From Gigaspora rosea (Eukaryota > Glomeromycota > Glomeromycetes > Diversisporales > Gigasporaceae), in NCBI GenBank assembly GCA_003550325.1, contig QKWP01000856.1:66726-130725 (forward strand): a DNA stretch of 64,000 bases, written 5' to 3'. This document shows, one piece after another, positions 12,041-24,876 of this stretch; the first letter of the stretch is position 1, and each line of letters begins with the position of its first letter. Made by a program: the position numbers and the translations under genes. The notes beneath the pieces are model-generated. The model made no database searches and had not been told where the DNA came from. It saw nothing but the letters and a program-made list of their open reading frames with translations.

Positions 12041-12399
12041 AGAGTACAATGATCTACATTTTAATAGTAATCACATTACTAATTTTTTTTACAATAACAT
12101 TCAATTGAAATCAGGTGATGATCACATGTTATTGTATATTATTTATATTGTACTACCTAAGCAAATCTCAATCATCCTAAGCAAATTGACGATATATACA
12201 AGTAGAATTTTTTAATATAATATAATATGTGGCTTTAAAGTTTTACTACCATAAATAGAAAGTTTTGACCTATAGACCACAAAATTTTGGCTAAAATTGG
12301 TTGCGTTTTCAAAAATCCTTATCATTAGCATATTTTTGCCCCTATATAAAAATTTTTTTGTATGATGATCATATATGAAAATGATCGATGTTGTACTCT
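12041..12399. mobile_element. MITE family B, copy 1 (AGAGTACAA ends)
   Basis: About 359 bp between AGAGTACAATGATC and its inverse GATGTTGTACTCT. A clearly homologous copy in the same orientation lies at 54639-54991, including the internal block ACTAATTTTTTTTACAATAA. A small ORF (12018-12215) is a by-product. Confidence 0.75.
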
Positions 12400-12815
12400 T
12401 TAATATAGATTTTTAATTACTTTATTCAATTAATATGCATTTATATATAATCATATTAACTGATTTGATTTTTAGAATCTTGTTTTAATAAACTGCTATA
12501 CATACCTTTACTATTAAATGATATAAGAAGAACAACTAATAAAACATTCAATAAAAAGATTTTTAGCCTTTATAAAAAAAGCACTATTGCTAGTTATTGT
12601 AACATAATATAAGAAATTATAATAGTTAAATGAATACTTTGTTTATTGTCTGAAACAAAGCAAAGGACCTTTAGTTTCTTTGCATTGTAATACAAAGTTA
12701 CTTTTTTTGATGCATCACATATTAAAATATCAAAATATAACTTTGCATTTTCTGTCTGTACTATTCATATAATTTTAAACTATTTTTAATTGGTCATGTA
12801 TACCAATATATGGAA

Positions 12816-13425
12816 TTGATAATAACTTTTAATCCACTGGTCTGTTTTGAATGATTTAACTACCAAAATGTTAACTAGCTCAAAATTGTTAAAAATTACA
12901 GGATTCAACTTTTGTAAATTTATTTAATATTAAATAAGTCTTAATTCACTAGCCTGTTTTGAAAGATTTAACTACCAAAATGTTTATCTCAGTGAGATGA
13001 TTCTAATAAACCCAAAATCATTAAATTCTAATTGCAGAATCCCAAGATTAATAAAAATTGTATTGTTAGACAACTATTAGTTTAAAACCAATTTTGATTA
13101 AATAATTGACAAATTTTTATCAATTTTGGAATCCTATAATTGGAATTTAACAATTTTGGGCTTGTTAGAATTGTCTTACTGAAACAAACATTTTGGTAGT
13201 TAAATTATTCAAAGCAGGCTAGTAGATCAAAAGTTATTCAATAATAAAGAACTTAACTTAGTAATTTTAAAAATCACTATTAAAGTTATACATAAGTTAA
13301 ATAATTTTAGGATTCTATAATTGAATTTTAATAATTTTGGTTTTGTTAGGATTGTCTTATTGAGATGAGCATTTTGGTAGTTAAACAATTCAAATGGACT
13401 AGTGGATCAAAAATTATTATCATAT
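12816..13425. repeat. Fold-back repeat, two direct and two inverted units
   Basis: The motif TTTAACTACCAAAATGTT occurs twice on the plus strand (about 12857 and 12967) and inverted twice as ATTTTGGTAGTTAAA (about 13190 and 13370). Each is followed or preceded by ACTRGYCTGTTTTGAA or its inverse. The whole can fold into a large imperfect hairpin. Non-coding. Confidence 0.65.
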
Positions 13426-14815
13426 ATACTATATAGTAAGAAATAGCAAACTTTTTTAATTATTTTATTTATATAAATATTTCTCTGAACAAACAATGCT
13501 ATGCATTTACCTATTATGAAAAAGTTATCTTATATGTCCAATTCTATATCTATTGCTTTTAATTGGACATTCAGACAATAAATATTAAGCAGATTTCTAT
13601 TGTCTGAATTCTATTTATTGCTAGTAGTATACTTTCTATATTAATTATTTGCACAGTTTCAGTTCTAAACTCTTAGTAAAATACTATATTAATACTGTGC
13701 TTATTAAAAATACCAGTTCTATTTAGAACACTAATCTGAGTTCTTTCTTTATCTCAAGCTAGGCTAAAACTGCTTTATTGTTAATACCAAACTATTGTAT
13801 TTATACTTGTAATATAATTGTACTAATTCTACTCTCGTTGTGTTTTAACAAGTTACTAGGTTCAATAAATTAAACAAATGCAATATTTAAATAAATTAAA
13901 CTAATTATACATATTTAATTAATTAGTTAATTTAACTAATCAAATAAATCAGATAAATTTAATAAATCAAGTAAATCAAGCTTATACAACTTATTAGATC
14001 TTCAAATGAGTGAAACAGATAATTCATAAATTCTATTCAAGTTACTATATCTAAATATAGATCTAATCTATAATATAAGAAAATTTATTTCAAACTACAA
14101 TTTATCCCATTACAATACATACAAGTACAATAAATTTTGATTAGTAGGTAAATAGTATACTATAAATAGCAAATTTATTTTATTAAATTACTATATTGTA
14201 CAAATTAAAGTATCTGGTTATGCTATTTATACATAATAAAGAATTAACATCATATGGGCTTCTATTAATAGAAATTAGACAAATTAACATTTTAAAAAAA
14301 AACTAAGTTTTAACTTTTACAGCTCATATTTTAGTAAATTTTGGAGCTATTATTATTATTTAGTAGTTAAAAGAAAGTTTAAATCTAAGCTTTCTTTTAA
14401 GTACTAAATAATAATAATAACTTTGAAATTCACCAAGATAGAACCTCAAATAATTTATGTGAGCTTATATTTGAATATCATAGTAAATTTTTTTTTGGTT
14501 AGCACTTTTATATTGGTATATATAAGCAATATTTTAAATATTATAAGTTACTCTCATTATAGTGAAGACCTCAAGCTGTAAAATTTCTTTACTATATTGA
14601 GAGATTCACTATATAGAGAGCCTTTTATTATAGTAATAATAATTCTGTTCTAAAAAAATTCTTCACTATAGCAATCTTCACTATATTGCTATATTGAGAG
14701 TTCACTATAACAGAGTATCTTGTAGTAAGACTTTTAAAGTTTTTTAATTTTTTTAAAATACAATATTCTCTAGAAAAAAAAAACAAATTCCAAAATTACA
14801 TTTTCTAAAAAAAAA
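13426..14815. other. A+T-rich spacer with a strong hairpin
   Basis: No gene. At about 14339-14420 a near-perfect hairpin has arms around TATTATTATTATTTAGTAGTT and its inverse, flanking AAAGAAAGTTTAAATC. At 14540-14725 TTCACTATATTGAGAG-like motifs recur in both orientations. Confidence 0.55.
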
Positions 14816-14986
14816 GGAAACTGCTATTGCCACCCCCTAATTTTGTTAATGCTACCCTTCTGGCCTCTGACCCTTCTCTTTCAGCCAGAACTGACTGGTC
14901 TGACCCAACCCTTCTAAAAAGGTCATATGACTTGCATTAAAATAGAGGTCACGTGACTTTCAAAACTTGATAATTCGCCAAAATTT
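14816..14986 (+). repeat. MULE left TIR
   Basis: It matches the inverse of 20767-20942 through GCCACC, GGCCTCTGACCCTTCTCT, AACCCTTCTAAAA, GTCAYATGACTTG and CAAAACTTGATAATT. There are several substitutions and small indels, consistent with an old copy. Confidence 0.85.
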
Positions 14987-15124
14987 AAGGAGGGTCCTTA
15001 TCCTGTACCCGGGTAGAGGCTTTTATCCTAAACCCGGGGGTATAAATTTTTATCCTATACTGCCTAAATCAGATTGGTCCAAATATTAAAAAATTTATAT
15101 TTTTCGAATCTTTTTTATTATAGA

Positions 15125-15760
15125 TAATTTATTTAAAAAAAATACAAAGTAGCAAAAAGTACAAAAAAAAGACAAAAAGTATAGCAAGACAAAGGCCAAA
15201 AAAAAACTATCAAAAAATATCAAATAACAATAAAAGCACTAACGCGAAAACCAAAAACACCAAATGATGACCAATAGTGCCACAAACTATAATAAAGAAC
15301 ACTACCAAATGACGCCGAAAAACACCACCAAACAATGACTAAAAGACCACCAAACTATGACAAAAAAGCACTATTAAATGACGATGAAAAGACCACCAAA
15401 TGACAACCAAAAACACCACTAAACGATGACCAAAAGCACACCAAATGATGATGAAAGCACCACAAAAGAGTGACAAAAAGCACTACATGAACGATGACGA
15501 AAGCACAAAAAAAAACTGACGGCAAAAACACTACACAAAGATGATGAAAGCACCAAAAAAAACAACAGCAAAAATACTACAGAACAACAATAAAAGCACC
15601 AAAAAAAATGTCAGTAAAAATACTACACAATGATGATGAAAGCACTAAAAAAAAACTATAGCAAAATCATGACAAAAGCACCAAAAAAATGATGGCAAAA
15701 ACACTATGAAAGTACCAAAAATAACGATAGCAAAAAAAAACGATGATGAAAGCACTAACA
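15125..15760. repeat. Degenerate tandem repeat of ~46 bp inside the MULE
   Basis: Imperfect units of the type AAAACACTACACAATGATGA followed by GAAAGCACCAAAAAAA recur across about 630 bp and vary from about 30 to 48 bp. A-rich on the plus strand, no coding signal. A 73-aa minus ORF at 15645-15866 overlaps and is discounted. Confidence 0.7.
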
Positions 15761-16961
15761 AAAAAGCGCGATTCATTGTTGATTGGTTTAATTTTATATA
15801 AATATAGTCACATGATTGAAACAGGTTAAGACCCTGTACCCCAGGGTATAGGTTAAGTTTCTCCAAAAATTTGGGACCACAAGTATTGGTACAAAACTGA
15901 TAAATATTTTGCCAAAAAGAAAATCAGTATTATTGCTCACATTAAGCCTTTTTTTGTTTTTGCAATACAGATTATATGTGAAATCACATAGAGATAGCTA
16001 ATTAAGTTCTCTTTTTAAGTTATATATAATTGATACGATTAGATATAGAAAATATCAAATATCAGAACCATCCTGCTATCAGAATTTAAATTGGAGCATC
16101 AGTACAAACCGCAAAATCACATGCCAACCAGTGTATAAAATAGCATGATAAAAATATGGATCTACCATTTTTTATATTGCATATACTGGTATTTTAAAAT
16201 TGGGCTGGTTCAACAAACAGTGCATGATCCGGAATTTTTTGAAGTAACCGGTGCGTGCATCTATGTGCCCCCAATGATCTGATGATCATTTTCTACTAAT
16301 GCAGGCTTTTTTTTTTTGTACCGGTATTTTTTATATAACAGGTGCATGTACCGGTAAATTAAAATTTTTATTTTAAATACTGATGCCAACCCTGCCAATC
16401 AGATTTTAGCATAGTACAATTAATTATGCATAAGCTTTTTTTTATATAAAAGCTCGTTCCAAAAGAGCAGCACTGGACATATGTACATATATACATATAC
16501 ATAAAAGTGTATGGTCACTACAGAAGAAATCGAGTTGCATTTTGTATGACTTAAGAGTACTATTTAAGTACACGGGTAAAAATTAAGGATGTTTGTTCAA
16601 TGCAATCTAAAAGATAAAATTTTATGCTATAATAGTTATTGAACAAAACTGATAACATATAAAATTTTTTAATTAATTCCTATGCCTGAATAATTCATAT
16701 TATTTGAGATTTCGTGAGTCACGAATTAATACAAATTTGGTTATTAATGTGTTTTCTCAGCAGGGCTTTTGATTTTGAGTGTTCTAAAGAAAAGGTAATC
16801 TTTATAATCAATTTAGTTTCATTACTGAATGAATAATCATTAATTAAACCATATTTTAAGCTACAAAAAATTATTCACAGAACAAATTCATACATTGGGA
16901 CATGTTCTGCAATTGTGGCCAGTCTGCTGGCATAAACTATATTGTCTTGATCGTTTTTCAG

Positions 16962-18760
16962 CAAGCTCAAATGCAGAAGGATCTCTTTTTGTCAATTTTT
17001 GGCTTTATTTTTTGCCCAGCTGGTCTTCCTTGTAGTTTACTAATAACTGGGTTTTTTGGAACAATGAGAGGACTTTGTAGCAACTCTTCTAACTGTGCAT
17101 AAGTAATAGCTAGTTGGTGTGGTGACCAGAATTGGTATGTTTGTCCAAGTAACTGAAGAAGAGGCTGAAGGACCATAAAATTATTATTCATAGGATAAGT
17201 AGGTTCAAGGAATTCTAGAAGATGATCTTGAATCCACTAGTGTTTGTGAAAATCGATTTGCTACAATGACTGGCCAGTTGTCAGATGTTTACTAATGATA
17301 TGTGAACATGGAATTCCCATTGTGAATCTGAGAATTCCTGTACAAGAGCTTAGAGGTGAGTATTCAGTTGCATTTAACACTTTTATCCATTCATTATAGG
17401 TTTTTTTAGTGCAAAAACAGACACATGACATAGGAGAGGTTCAAACAGATTGATCTGATACTTGTGTTGTACCCTTATATGTTCTGAAAAGACTACAGCA
17501 TGGATTTCTTTAGCTTGAGCTTCGATCTGTAGATACTTTTGTAGCATACCAACTCAAGAACACCCATGGATGTTTGTAGATACCTAATAATTATTTTTGA
17601 AGATAAACTGAATGTTTTTTAGTATTAATAATGTAGTGTGCTAAAAAAAATAAGACTCTAAATTAGAACATATAATTATTCATTTTCAGGTTATATTCAA
17701 ATATAATTACTCACTTTTTGAGAGTGGCATGCATACCTTCAACTCACAATATTACCTTGTTACCAAGGAGTAAATGGCAATCGAACCAAGCAGAATGACG
17801 CATTTCTTATAGGGCATCCAGGTCTCTTGAAGGTATTGTAAAATACGGGTTTACTTTCATAGTATTGTAAAAATTTGTTCCATTGAGTTATGTATTCTTG
17901 CTCAGTAGTAGATGCCATAATTTCTTGCCATTTTGTTATGAATTCAGCCCAATGTTGTTCCATGGTAAAATAATTTTTACATCTAGCTAATATATTTTTA
18001 TTTATATACCAAATGCACAATATAAGATGAGCACTAGAAAGATTTTGCCAACAGCTTTCTTCACTGCCAATTCTTGTCAGTAATAATGACACTTGGGTGA
18101 GATGTTTCATTAAAAATTTTTGAGACACAATTCAAAGCCCATCCATAGTCTTGTTCAGTCTCATTCTGCAAAAAAATGAAGCAGGAAAAAAATATTGTAT
18201 TAAAACCAGACACACCAATTATGTTTAACAGAGGCATTCTGTATCTTTTGTTTTATAGGTACAGTCCATTATTAATACAGTGGGTAGGTACTGTTTAAAG
18301 CAATAGATATTCTATGTGCAAAAAAAAGGTGTGCAACATTATTTTGACTATCGCATTTATAATCTAATTAAAAATCTGATCCTTGCAGTTCATTAATAAG
18401 GGCTTAAATAGGTGTTTGTCCATTTAGTTTTTTTTGACATATAGAGTGTACAGCATTATAGATTGTTCTAGATATGGTCATTGAAAAAGGATCATTTTGC
18501 TTAATTGTTGCAAAAATTTCGCAAGGACAGGAGCCAGCAGCAGACATTTGTTTACCTGCTCCCTTTGTTCAACATTAAACCATTGAGTGATCAGGTGACC
18601 AGACATTCTGCAGATGCTTTATAGTTGTATTTAGGATTTTTCAACTTCAAGAAACCATACATTATTACGTTTCATTCCAGAGAGTTCGGATTGACACCCT
18701 GTAAGCCTTGAAGCTATTTGCCTACAACATGAATTTTCTGTCAAATTCAATCTGTTTCTA
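16962..18760 (-). pseudogene. FAR1-like MULE transposase remnant
   Basis: Reading minus from about 18760 I see, in pieces, GCQSELSGMKRNNVWFLEV, MSGHLITQWFNVEQREQ, PCEIFATIKQNDPFSMT with SRTIYNA, TPI-ALINELQGSDF, HLFFAHRISIALNSTYP, then (18128-17760) HLILCIWYINKNILARCKNYF and WAEFITKWQEIM. Further on come FTMGIPCSHII, DFHKHWW and the tail LQGRPAGQKIKP. These match the order of MULE/FAR1 transposases: N-terminal region, core with C-x-W-H-like IWYINKN, SWIM-like CxH and the GRPxG tail (family knowledge). Stops and frame changes throughout make it inactive. It sits centrally between the long TIRs. Confidence 0.85.
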
Positions 18761-19493
18761 TAATAACTACTTCTGTTATATCCTAATGTCATATTTTTGA
18801 TTTTGCTATTTGGACCAGATTTGTGACATCTTTATAATAACGGTATAACTTTGACTTTTAGCAAAAGTTCAGACATAAGTAAGAAGTTCCACACGGCTTT
18901 GAAATTTACTATGTAAAGGTAGAAGCATATTTAATATTATAGAACTATAATAAAGAAAGTATAGTAGTATGAGTATAGTCTTCATTTTTGTGTGTTTTTT
19001 TTTAAAAAAAAGTATGTTCTACTTAATTCATATTTGAAAAGGTATATACAATATTATAATAAATTACAGAAGTTCGTTGCTCAGGGCTCAAATCTCAATT
19101 TATAAAGCTAAAACTGGCAATTAACATCTATTGAAGTTTGCATATAGTGGCATAAGTATAACTTTTGCTTTAGATTTTTTTTTTTTTGTAAAAAGTATAA
19201 AAAGGAGTTTAAGGTACTTACATATTATATAGTCTCATTTCATTTTTTAGAGTTCAAATATTAGTTTCTAAACTTAAAACTGAGTTCAAGTTTATTGAAA
19301 TTTGTGTATAGGGTATAAGTATAACTTTCGCTTTTGCCCTTTTGACGTTTCTTTGTAAAAAAAGAAAAACACACTAACGTCTTATTTTCATTCTATTTAT
19401 ACTTTATTGACGTCATTATTATATACATATGCTTTACAAAATAGTTGAGGCTATAAAGTAAGAATTTTTTGCATATCTTTAATATTAGAAATG

Positions 19494-19696
19494 CAGTTGC
19501 CTCTCTCTAATCTGAACCTCTCTAAACTAAACACTATTAAACTCTCTCTAAACTGAACAAAATCTCCTAGAACATTTGAAAATTTTATTATAAAGTTTGG
19601 ATAAGCCATATATAACTTTTTGAAAACTGAACTTTCCAAATTTTTACATTGTAAAAAAAGGCAGTTCTAGCAGTTCGGATTAGAGAGAGTTGACTG
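19494..19696. mobile_element. MITE family C, copy 1 (CAGTTRCCTCTCTYTAATC ends)
   Basis: 203 bp with TIRs CAGTTGCCTCTCTCTAATCT and the inverse of GATTAGAGAGAGTTGACTG, followed by TA at 19697-19698. A relative in the opposite orientation lies at 55127-55327; both share the block around AGTTCRSTTYTCAAAAAGTT. Tc1/mariner-type MITE by ends and TA site. Confidence 0.75.
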
Positions 19697-20766
19697 TATA
19701 TAGTAAAACAAAAATGATTATATATAAAAGCGCATTTTAAGTGATTTGGAATTTATTATTTATGGTCTTGACTATAAACTACTACATATATACAATAACA
19801 GAATCAAATTGCAAGATAAAGAACATTAAGGCAATTAAATAGAATATGATATTCAAAACAAATTAAAATCACAGAATTTTTTGTTACTAGTAATTATTAA
19901 AATTTTTTTCTTAATTGGATTAGTCTTTTTTTAGAACAGGTCATTCAAAAATTCTTGAATTAATTGGGCGTATTTAAAATAATGCGCATTATTTTACGTT
20001 TATACGGTATAGTGTATTGGTGTATCACATGTTTTTACACTAAATTTGACTGGTATCATAGTAATTTTTGAATAGTACATAAAATGTAGTTATAATCGCA
20101 TAGTGTGAACATTCAATGACTACACACTTATAATTTATGAAAGTTAGCTGATCAAATATAGCTAAGCCAGAATACTTGCAGCAATCTAGTCAAATCTAGT
20201 AATAAAGCCAAGCTAATACCACGTGAAATAACATATGAGTATAATAATTTATTATAATTGTAATCGCTTTATATTTTAGCTATTCTAACTACTCAGTTGC
20301 TGGAATCTTGTATAGAAACACATTACGGCAAACAAATTCAGTACCAGTCATCTACAAAAACTAGTATTTATAACTAAACTCCATCTATACAGGTATTGAC
20401 AACACAATGATTATCTGTATTTGTATTTAACCCTGCTTGGGAATTAATAATTATCTCATAATTGCTGAATATGGAAGTTAATAGGAAGTCATACGGTGGA
20501 TTAGTGGCAAACGATCCTTAGTCCTGTGATTTCTGAGCAATTTAGAGCTTCATAGATCATTAATATAAAAAATTTAGCAATAATGCTGATTGATATTCTG
20601 GGTTTTTTGGAAATCACAGGACAGAGAATTGTTTTTGCTACCACTAATCTGATTGGCATGTTTACTACATGATTACTGTTAAATGAATCATGTGATTGTA
20701 AAACCTCAAATTTTAGCGAATTACTATGTGATTACTGCTAAATGAATCACATGATTGTGAAATCTC

Positions 20767-20942
20767 AAATTTTGGCAAATTATCAAGTTTCAAAAGTCAT
20801 ATAATCTCTATTTATACCACAAGTCATGTGACCTTTTAGAAGGGTTAGACTGGGCCAGGCTGGGCCAGGCCAGAAGAGAAGGGTCAGAGGCCGAAAGGGT
20901 GGCATTAACAAAAATAGGGGGTGGGTGGCAATAACAGTTCCC
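20767..20942 (-). repeat. MULE right TIR
   Basis: Inverse partner of 14816-14986. It contains a duplicated GGGCCAGGCT near 20850-20870 that is absent from the left arm. Confidence 0.85.
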
Positions 20943-21099
20943 AAAAAAACTAAATTAAATTCTTTAAAAAAAAAAAACTGAATTATTTATATTTACTAAA
21001 AAAAAAAAAAACTAAAATATATTTTCTAAAAAAAAAACAAAAAATTTAATTTTTTATTTTACATTTTATTTTTTATTAGTACATTTCAAATTTTAGATT

Positions 21100-22040
21100 T
21101 ATAAAAATTACCCTATTAGGACTATAACAGATATTATAGGGGTAGAGGTAAGCCAAAGTCTTATATTTTTCTCTTTAATAGACTCATAAATACTTTTATT
21201 AGAAAAATTATAATAAAATTAATCTGACTACAAAATCAAATCTATTACTATGCTCCTTCTAATTTGAAGTCTTAACCTATCTGGCTGCCTCATAGGTGCC
21301 CAAATGTGTCTTGTCACACTAATCAAAAGAATTAGAACTTATGGCCAGTCTTATCAAATCAGAATTTCTTTAAATCCTCCTCTCACCTAGATCTATGGTA
21401 AGAATAATCAAACCAACAAGAAAAAAAGCTTGAGAGACAAGAAAAAAAAAGAAAGTAAAAAGAGGGGAAAGCATTAAAAAACCTATAACAACAACCAAAA
21501 TTGAACAAAATAAAAGATAAAAGATGAAAGAAACAAAGAGAATTTGTTTTAAAAGTCTTATCTAAGTAAATACTCAGTAGAATCTGAGTCTAAAAAAAAT
21601 GCATCTGAAACAAACTATAATAATTATATAATACTGCATGAAAAAATGCTCTACCTAAGTATTATATGTACAAATAAGAAAAGTAAAAGAAACCTAAAAT
21701 GATACAGGGCTACGCCTAAAAGAATTTCTGAAAAGAAATTTTATTTTAGATTGACCTTACAAAAAACCTCATATATCATTTATTGTTTATCTCAGTTACC
21801 TGAAACTCACTCGTGACTTTAACCCAAATGGTAGGTGCCTTTTTCAATTTAGATAACATAAATATTGCTGATTTTATGGAGGGGTAAGCTAGATTTCCCA
21901 CTTTTTTTGAGATTTCAAAAAGCCCAAAGAGAAATATCAAAGGTACCAAACTTAAAAGGAGTGTAAGTTTTATGCTTTGAAGAATAATATATCTGAACAA
22001 AAATTTACTTCGCCCAAGCTTCTGTAGTTTCTGACAAAAA
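21100..22040 (-). mobile_element. Poly(A) retroposon, copy 3 (diverged)
   Basis: It aligns with copies 1 and 4 through GGCTGCCTCATAGGTGCCCAA, GTCTTGTCACAC, the hairpin at 21626-21667 and the core ATGGAGGGGTAAGCTAGATTT before CCCACTTTTTTTGAG. The right part is divergent and both ends are unclear; the T-rich sequence near 21050-21080 may be the eroded tail. This is the oldest-looking of the four copies. A 74-aa minus ORF (21776-22000) covers the conserved core. Confidence 0.6.
21626..21667. other. Hairpin of the retroposon family, copy 3
   Basis: ATATAATACT (21626-21635) pairs with AGTATTATAT (21658-21667). The inner stem GCAT (21636-21639) pairs with ATGC (21646-21649). Bases differ from copy 1 but pairing is kept. 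Confidence 0.7.
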
Positions 22041-22598
22041 AGTTCAGGATTGTTGCCCTACTACAACTTCCATAGTAATGAAGTCTTCTATTCAAAGAGC
22101 CAAACCCAAAAGGAGAGATCTTTTTCAGCTCTATTTCAGTTTTTTTATATCTGATCTAAAACCCTATATCCAAGTTGCTTTTAGATAAAGTCTTAGTTAT
22201 GTACAAAAATATTAACTTCAAAGTTTTCATAGGTCAGGTCATTAGTGAAAATTTTTGTATGAGGCATCGTTGGAAAAGTATAATTTAAAAAAGATATCTT
22301 ATATTTTTTTTTTAAATATTAAGGTAAGTCCTTGCTTTTATTTTTATTAAATTTAATAAAAACTTATATACTACTGAAAGAAATTTCATTTTTTTAAATC
22401 TAATACTAAGAATAAAAAATCAGACATATATCTAAGTAAACCTAAATACTTATCTGTGGCCTAAACCTACCAGAGTAGCCAAGGCTCACCTAGATTTGTG
22501 TATATATAAGAATATCAGATGAAGGTATAAAAAATTTGATCCATTTATACAACCAAGTTTCAATTTTTTGTAGTGAAATATCAGAAATGTGATTATAA

Positions 22599-22895
22599 CT
22601 ATCTTGTATATTTTTTGAAAGATTGGGTATAAAAAATTATTAGAAAGAGAAGATGAAGCTTGAGAGTATATTGCTTGATTTTGAGATCTAGAAATGCAGT
22701 ATAAGATTCAAATATTTGTATAAATTGCTGATTGATATGAAGTAAGAGTAAAATAGCAAGGGAGCAGGCAGATTTAGAAGATGTTGTAAGTTCATATAGG
22801 TTAGAGATAATATCCAAAAATATCAAACCAGATAAAGTAGAAAGCAAAGAAGGTTGGTTGGAAAGTTGATGAATTTGAAAGCTATTCAAGTTCAT
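22599..22895 (-). other. Unrecognised 98-codon ORF, possibly a transposon fragment
   Basis: MNLNSFQIHQLSNQPSLLST continues a minus-strand frame that is open upstream through LEISNLAAKNLYTQI (about 22940-22896). The composition is protein-like but no domain is recognised. It could be a fragment of a LINE-type ORF or a chance ORF in A+T-rich DNA. Low confidence. Confidence 0.25.
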
Positions 22896-23864
22896 AATTT
22901 GAGTATATAGATTTTTAGCAGCTAAATTAGAGATTTCAAGTTTGTTAGAACTTAGTAAAGAGTCTTTTATAAGTTTAAATAAAGGTTCAGAGGTAGAACA
23001 GATAATCTAGTATAAGGGTTCACTTGCTTGTTGGCAGAGGTAATAGGTATTAGAATAAGATGGGTTTCTTTGATAAAGAATATATGGAGCAGAGAGATCA
23101 TCTAAAAGTATTTAATTCTAAAACAGTCAGGGAATATACCAAATTAATATATAAGCAAAATTGCCTTCCTGACATTTTTAATTAAAACACCAAGGTAGGT
23201 TTAGACTGCCATTTTTTGTATTTTTCAAGGTTTTCGCTTCACTTTTTTGTTTGCTTCGCCAAAAATCATCAAAATTCGATAATTTGATTGGCCAATTGTC
23301 ATGTGATTCTACTCCGCTTTAGATGACCCCCAAATTAGGAAATCAGGTTCTAGAATGATTGACATAAAAATCCATAGATTTGATTGGCTTTTGCGTTACT
23401 CAAGTTCATATTACAGTTTTATAGGATTTTGTATATTTACTTGCTATTGAACGATATACCAATAGACAATATAGGCTTATAGTTTCAATAATTCCAAATA
23501 ATCCCCTGTAATAACACATCTGTGAAAAGGTAAATGAGACCTGAAGTTGTCAAGCTAAGATTTAGAATTACAGGAGTGGCAGCTTGCAAATAGTCAAAAA
23601 ACTGCTAAGTAACTTTTTTTTTCGTTGTTAGATTTAAGCACTTAAGCAAGCGATTTCGCCTTATAAAATATTATTTATTAAAGATTATTTAAAATCTCTT
23701 GTTCACAGATAAGTAATTAAAACACATATGGGTTATTTTTTTAATATTCTTCAGTTTTCTTATAACAATATCAAGCACATGTGGTTTACTTATAGCAGTA
23801 AAAATGGGTTCATCGTTTCGGGTAGTAATACTAAAGGGGAAATACATCAGCAAAATAAATATGC

Positions 23865-24180
23865 GAAATCTTTCAAAAGAAATTGCATACTGAAATCTTT
23901 CGAAAGAATTGCGATTGACGCGAAATCTTTCGAAAGAATCGCAATCTTTCGAAAGATTTCAGTATATTTTTTTTCAAAATATTTCGAAACATATTGCGAA
24001 ATATTGCGAAATAATGCAAAATATATTGCGCAATATTGCAAAATAGACCAAATAAAACAATGCAAACCCTATCTTATTATCTCAATTTGGAGGTCACAGA
24101 AGGTAATATTTTACATATTACCGTGTAAATCTGCAGCTTTTTACAATATTTCGCAATATTTCGCATATTTTCAAAAATTT
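23865..24180. repeat. Palindromic CTTTCGAAAGA / AATATTTCG / ATTGCGAAATA repeats
   Basis: CTTTCGAAAGA occurs several times at 23869-23965, followed by a run of ATTTCGAAAC, TATTGCGAAATA and TTTCGCAATATT units on both strands. Similar blocks lie at 33840-33995 and 57245-57345. ORFs across it on both strands are artefacts of the symmetry. Confidence 0.75.
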
Positions 24181-24400
24181 TTAAAATTTTCACATTATTA
24201 AATTTTATATTTTTATTAACCCCTCTCCAATCTTTCTTTATCGGCATGCAGCAGATCATTTCTTATAAAGTTTATGATTAGCGTTAGCCATCTTATTAAT
24301 TGGTTGCATTTTTACCCGTGATCCGCCACATTTCCTTTTAGACTAAAACGGCGATGATTTTCATATAAAAATTTTATAAGATCATATCTTATTGATATAT

Positions 24401-24448
24401 CTGATCGTTCTGATCGTTCTGATCATTCTGATCGTTCTGATCATTCTG
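24401..24448 (+). repeat. 10-bp tandem repeat (CTGATCGTTC)
   Basis: About five head-to-tail units alternating CTGATCGTTC and CTGATCATTC, the variant position being a CpG C-to-T or G-to-A change. Confidence 0.85.
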
Positions 24449-24876
24449 AACATGTCCCAAATTTTTTTATCGTATTCGGGTTGTATTTATAATTTTTTAT
24501 CTGTCACGTGAAAATATACTTGTAGTATTGGTTTACTCGAGAAGATTCGCTCTCTTATATTTATTTGAGCACTAATCTCCGATTCCTAATAGATTAAATT
24601 TTAATTTTTTTACCCGTAACATATAAAATTTTTTTTTCGATTTATTTATTTATTATATTCATTTTTTATATCACTTATATAGATATTTGTACACAAAAAA
24701 AAATTAATATTAATAAATAAAAAAGAGCCTCTTCCGTAGTAAATTTGTCTAATAAAAGCAAACATTTACCTACGCAATTTCAATCTTTTTTTTTCCTTTG
24801 TATTGTATATCAAATAAAACCTTGCTTATGCTCGTTTATTCGTTCAATTGAACCTTTGAGCTAAACTTACGTTGAT

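Larger units (their letters stand above)
14816..20942. mobile_element. Decayed MULE (Mutator-like) transposon with long TIRs
   Basis: About 6.1 kb bounded by long terminal inverted repeats at 14816-14986 and 20767-20942, starting GGRAACTGYTATTGCCACC. A broken FAR1-like MULE transposase lies inside on the minus strand, as expected for Mutator-like elements. The 9-bp TSD cannot be judged because both flanks are A runs. A tandem repeat (15125-15760) and a small MITE (19494-19696) lie within it. The coupling of long TIRs and transposase makes the call solid. Confidence 0.85.

Noticed and set aside
23728-24201. 157-codon ORF with overlapping minus ORFs
   Set aside because: Open on both strands because of TTTCGAAA palindromes; repeat artefact.
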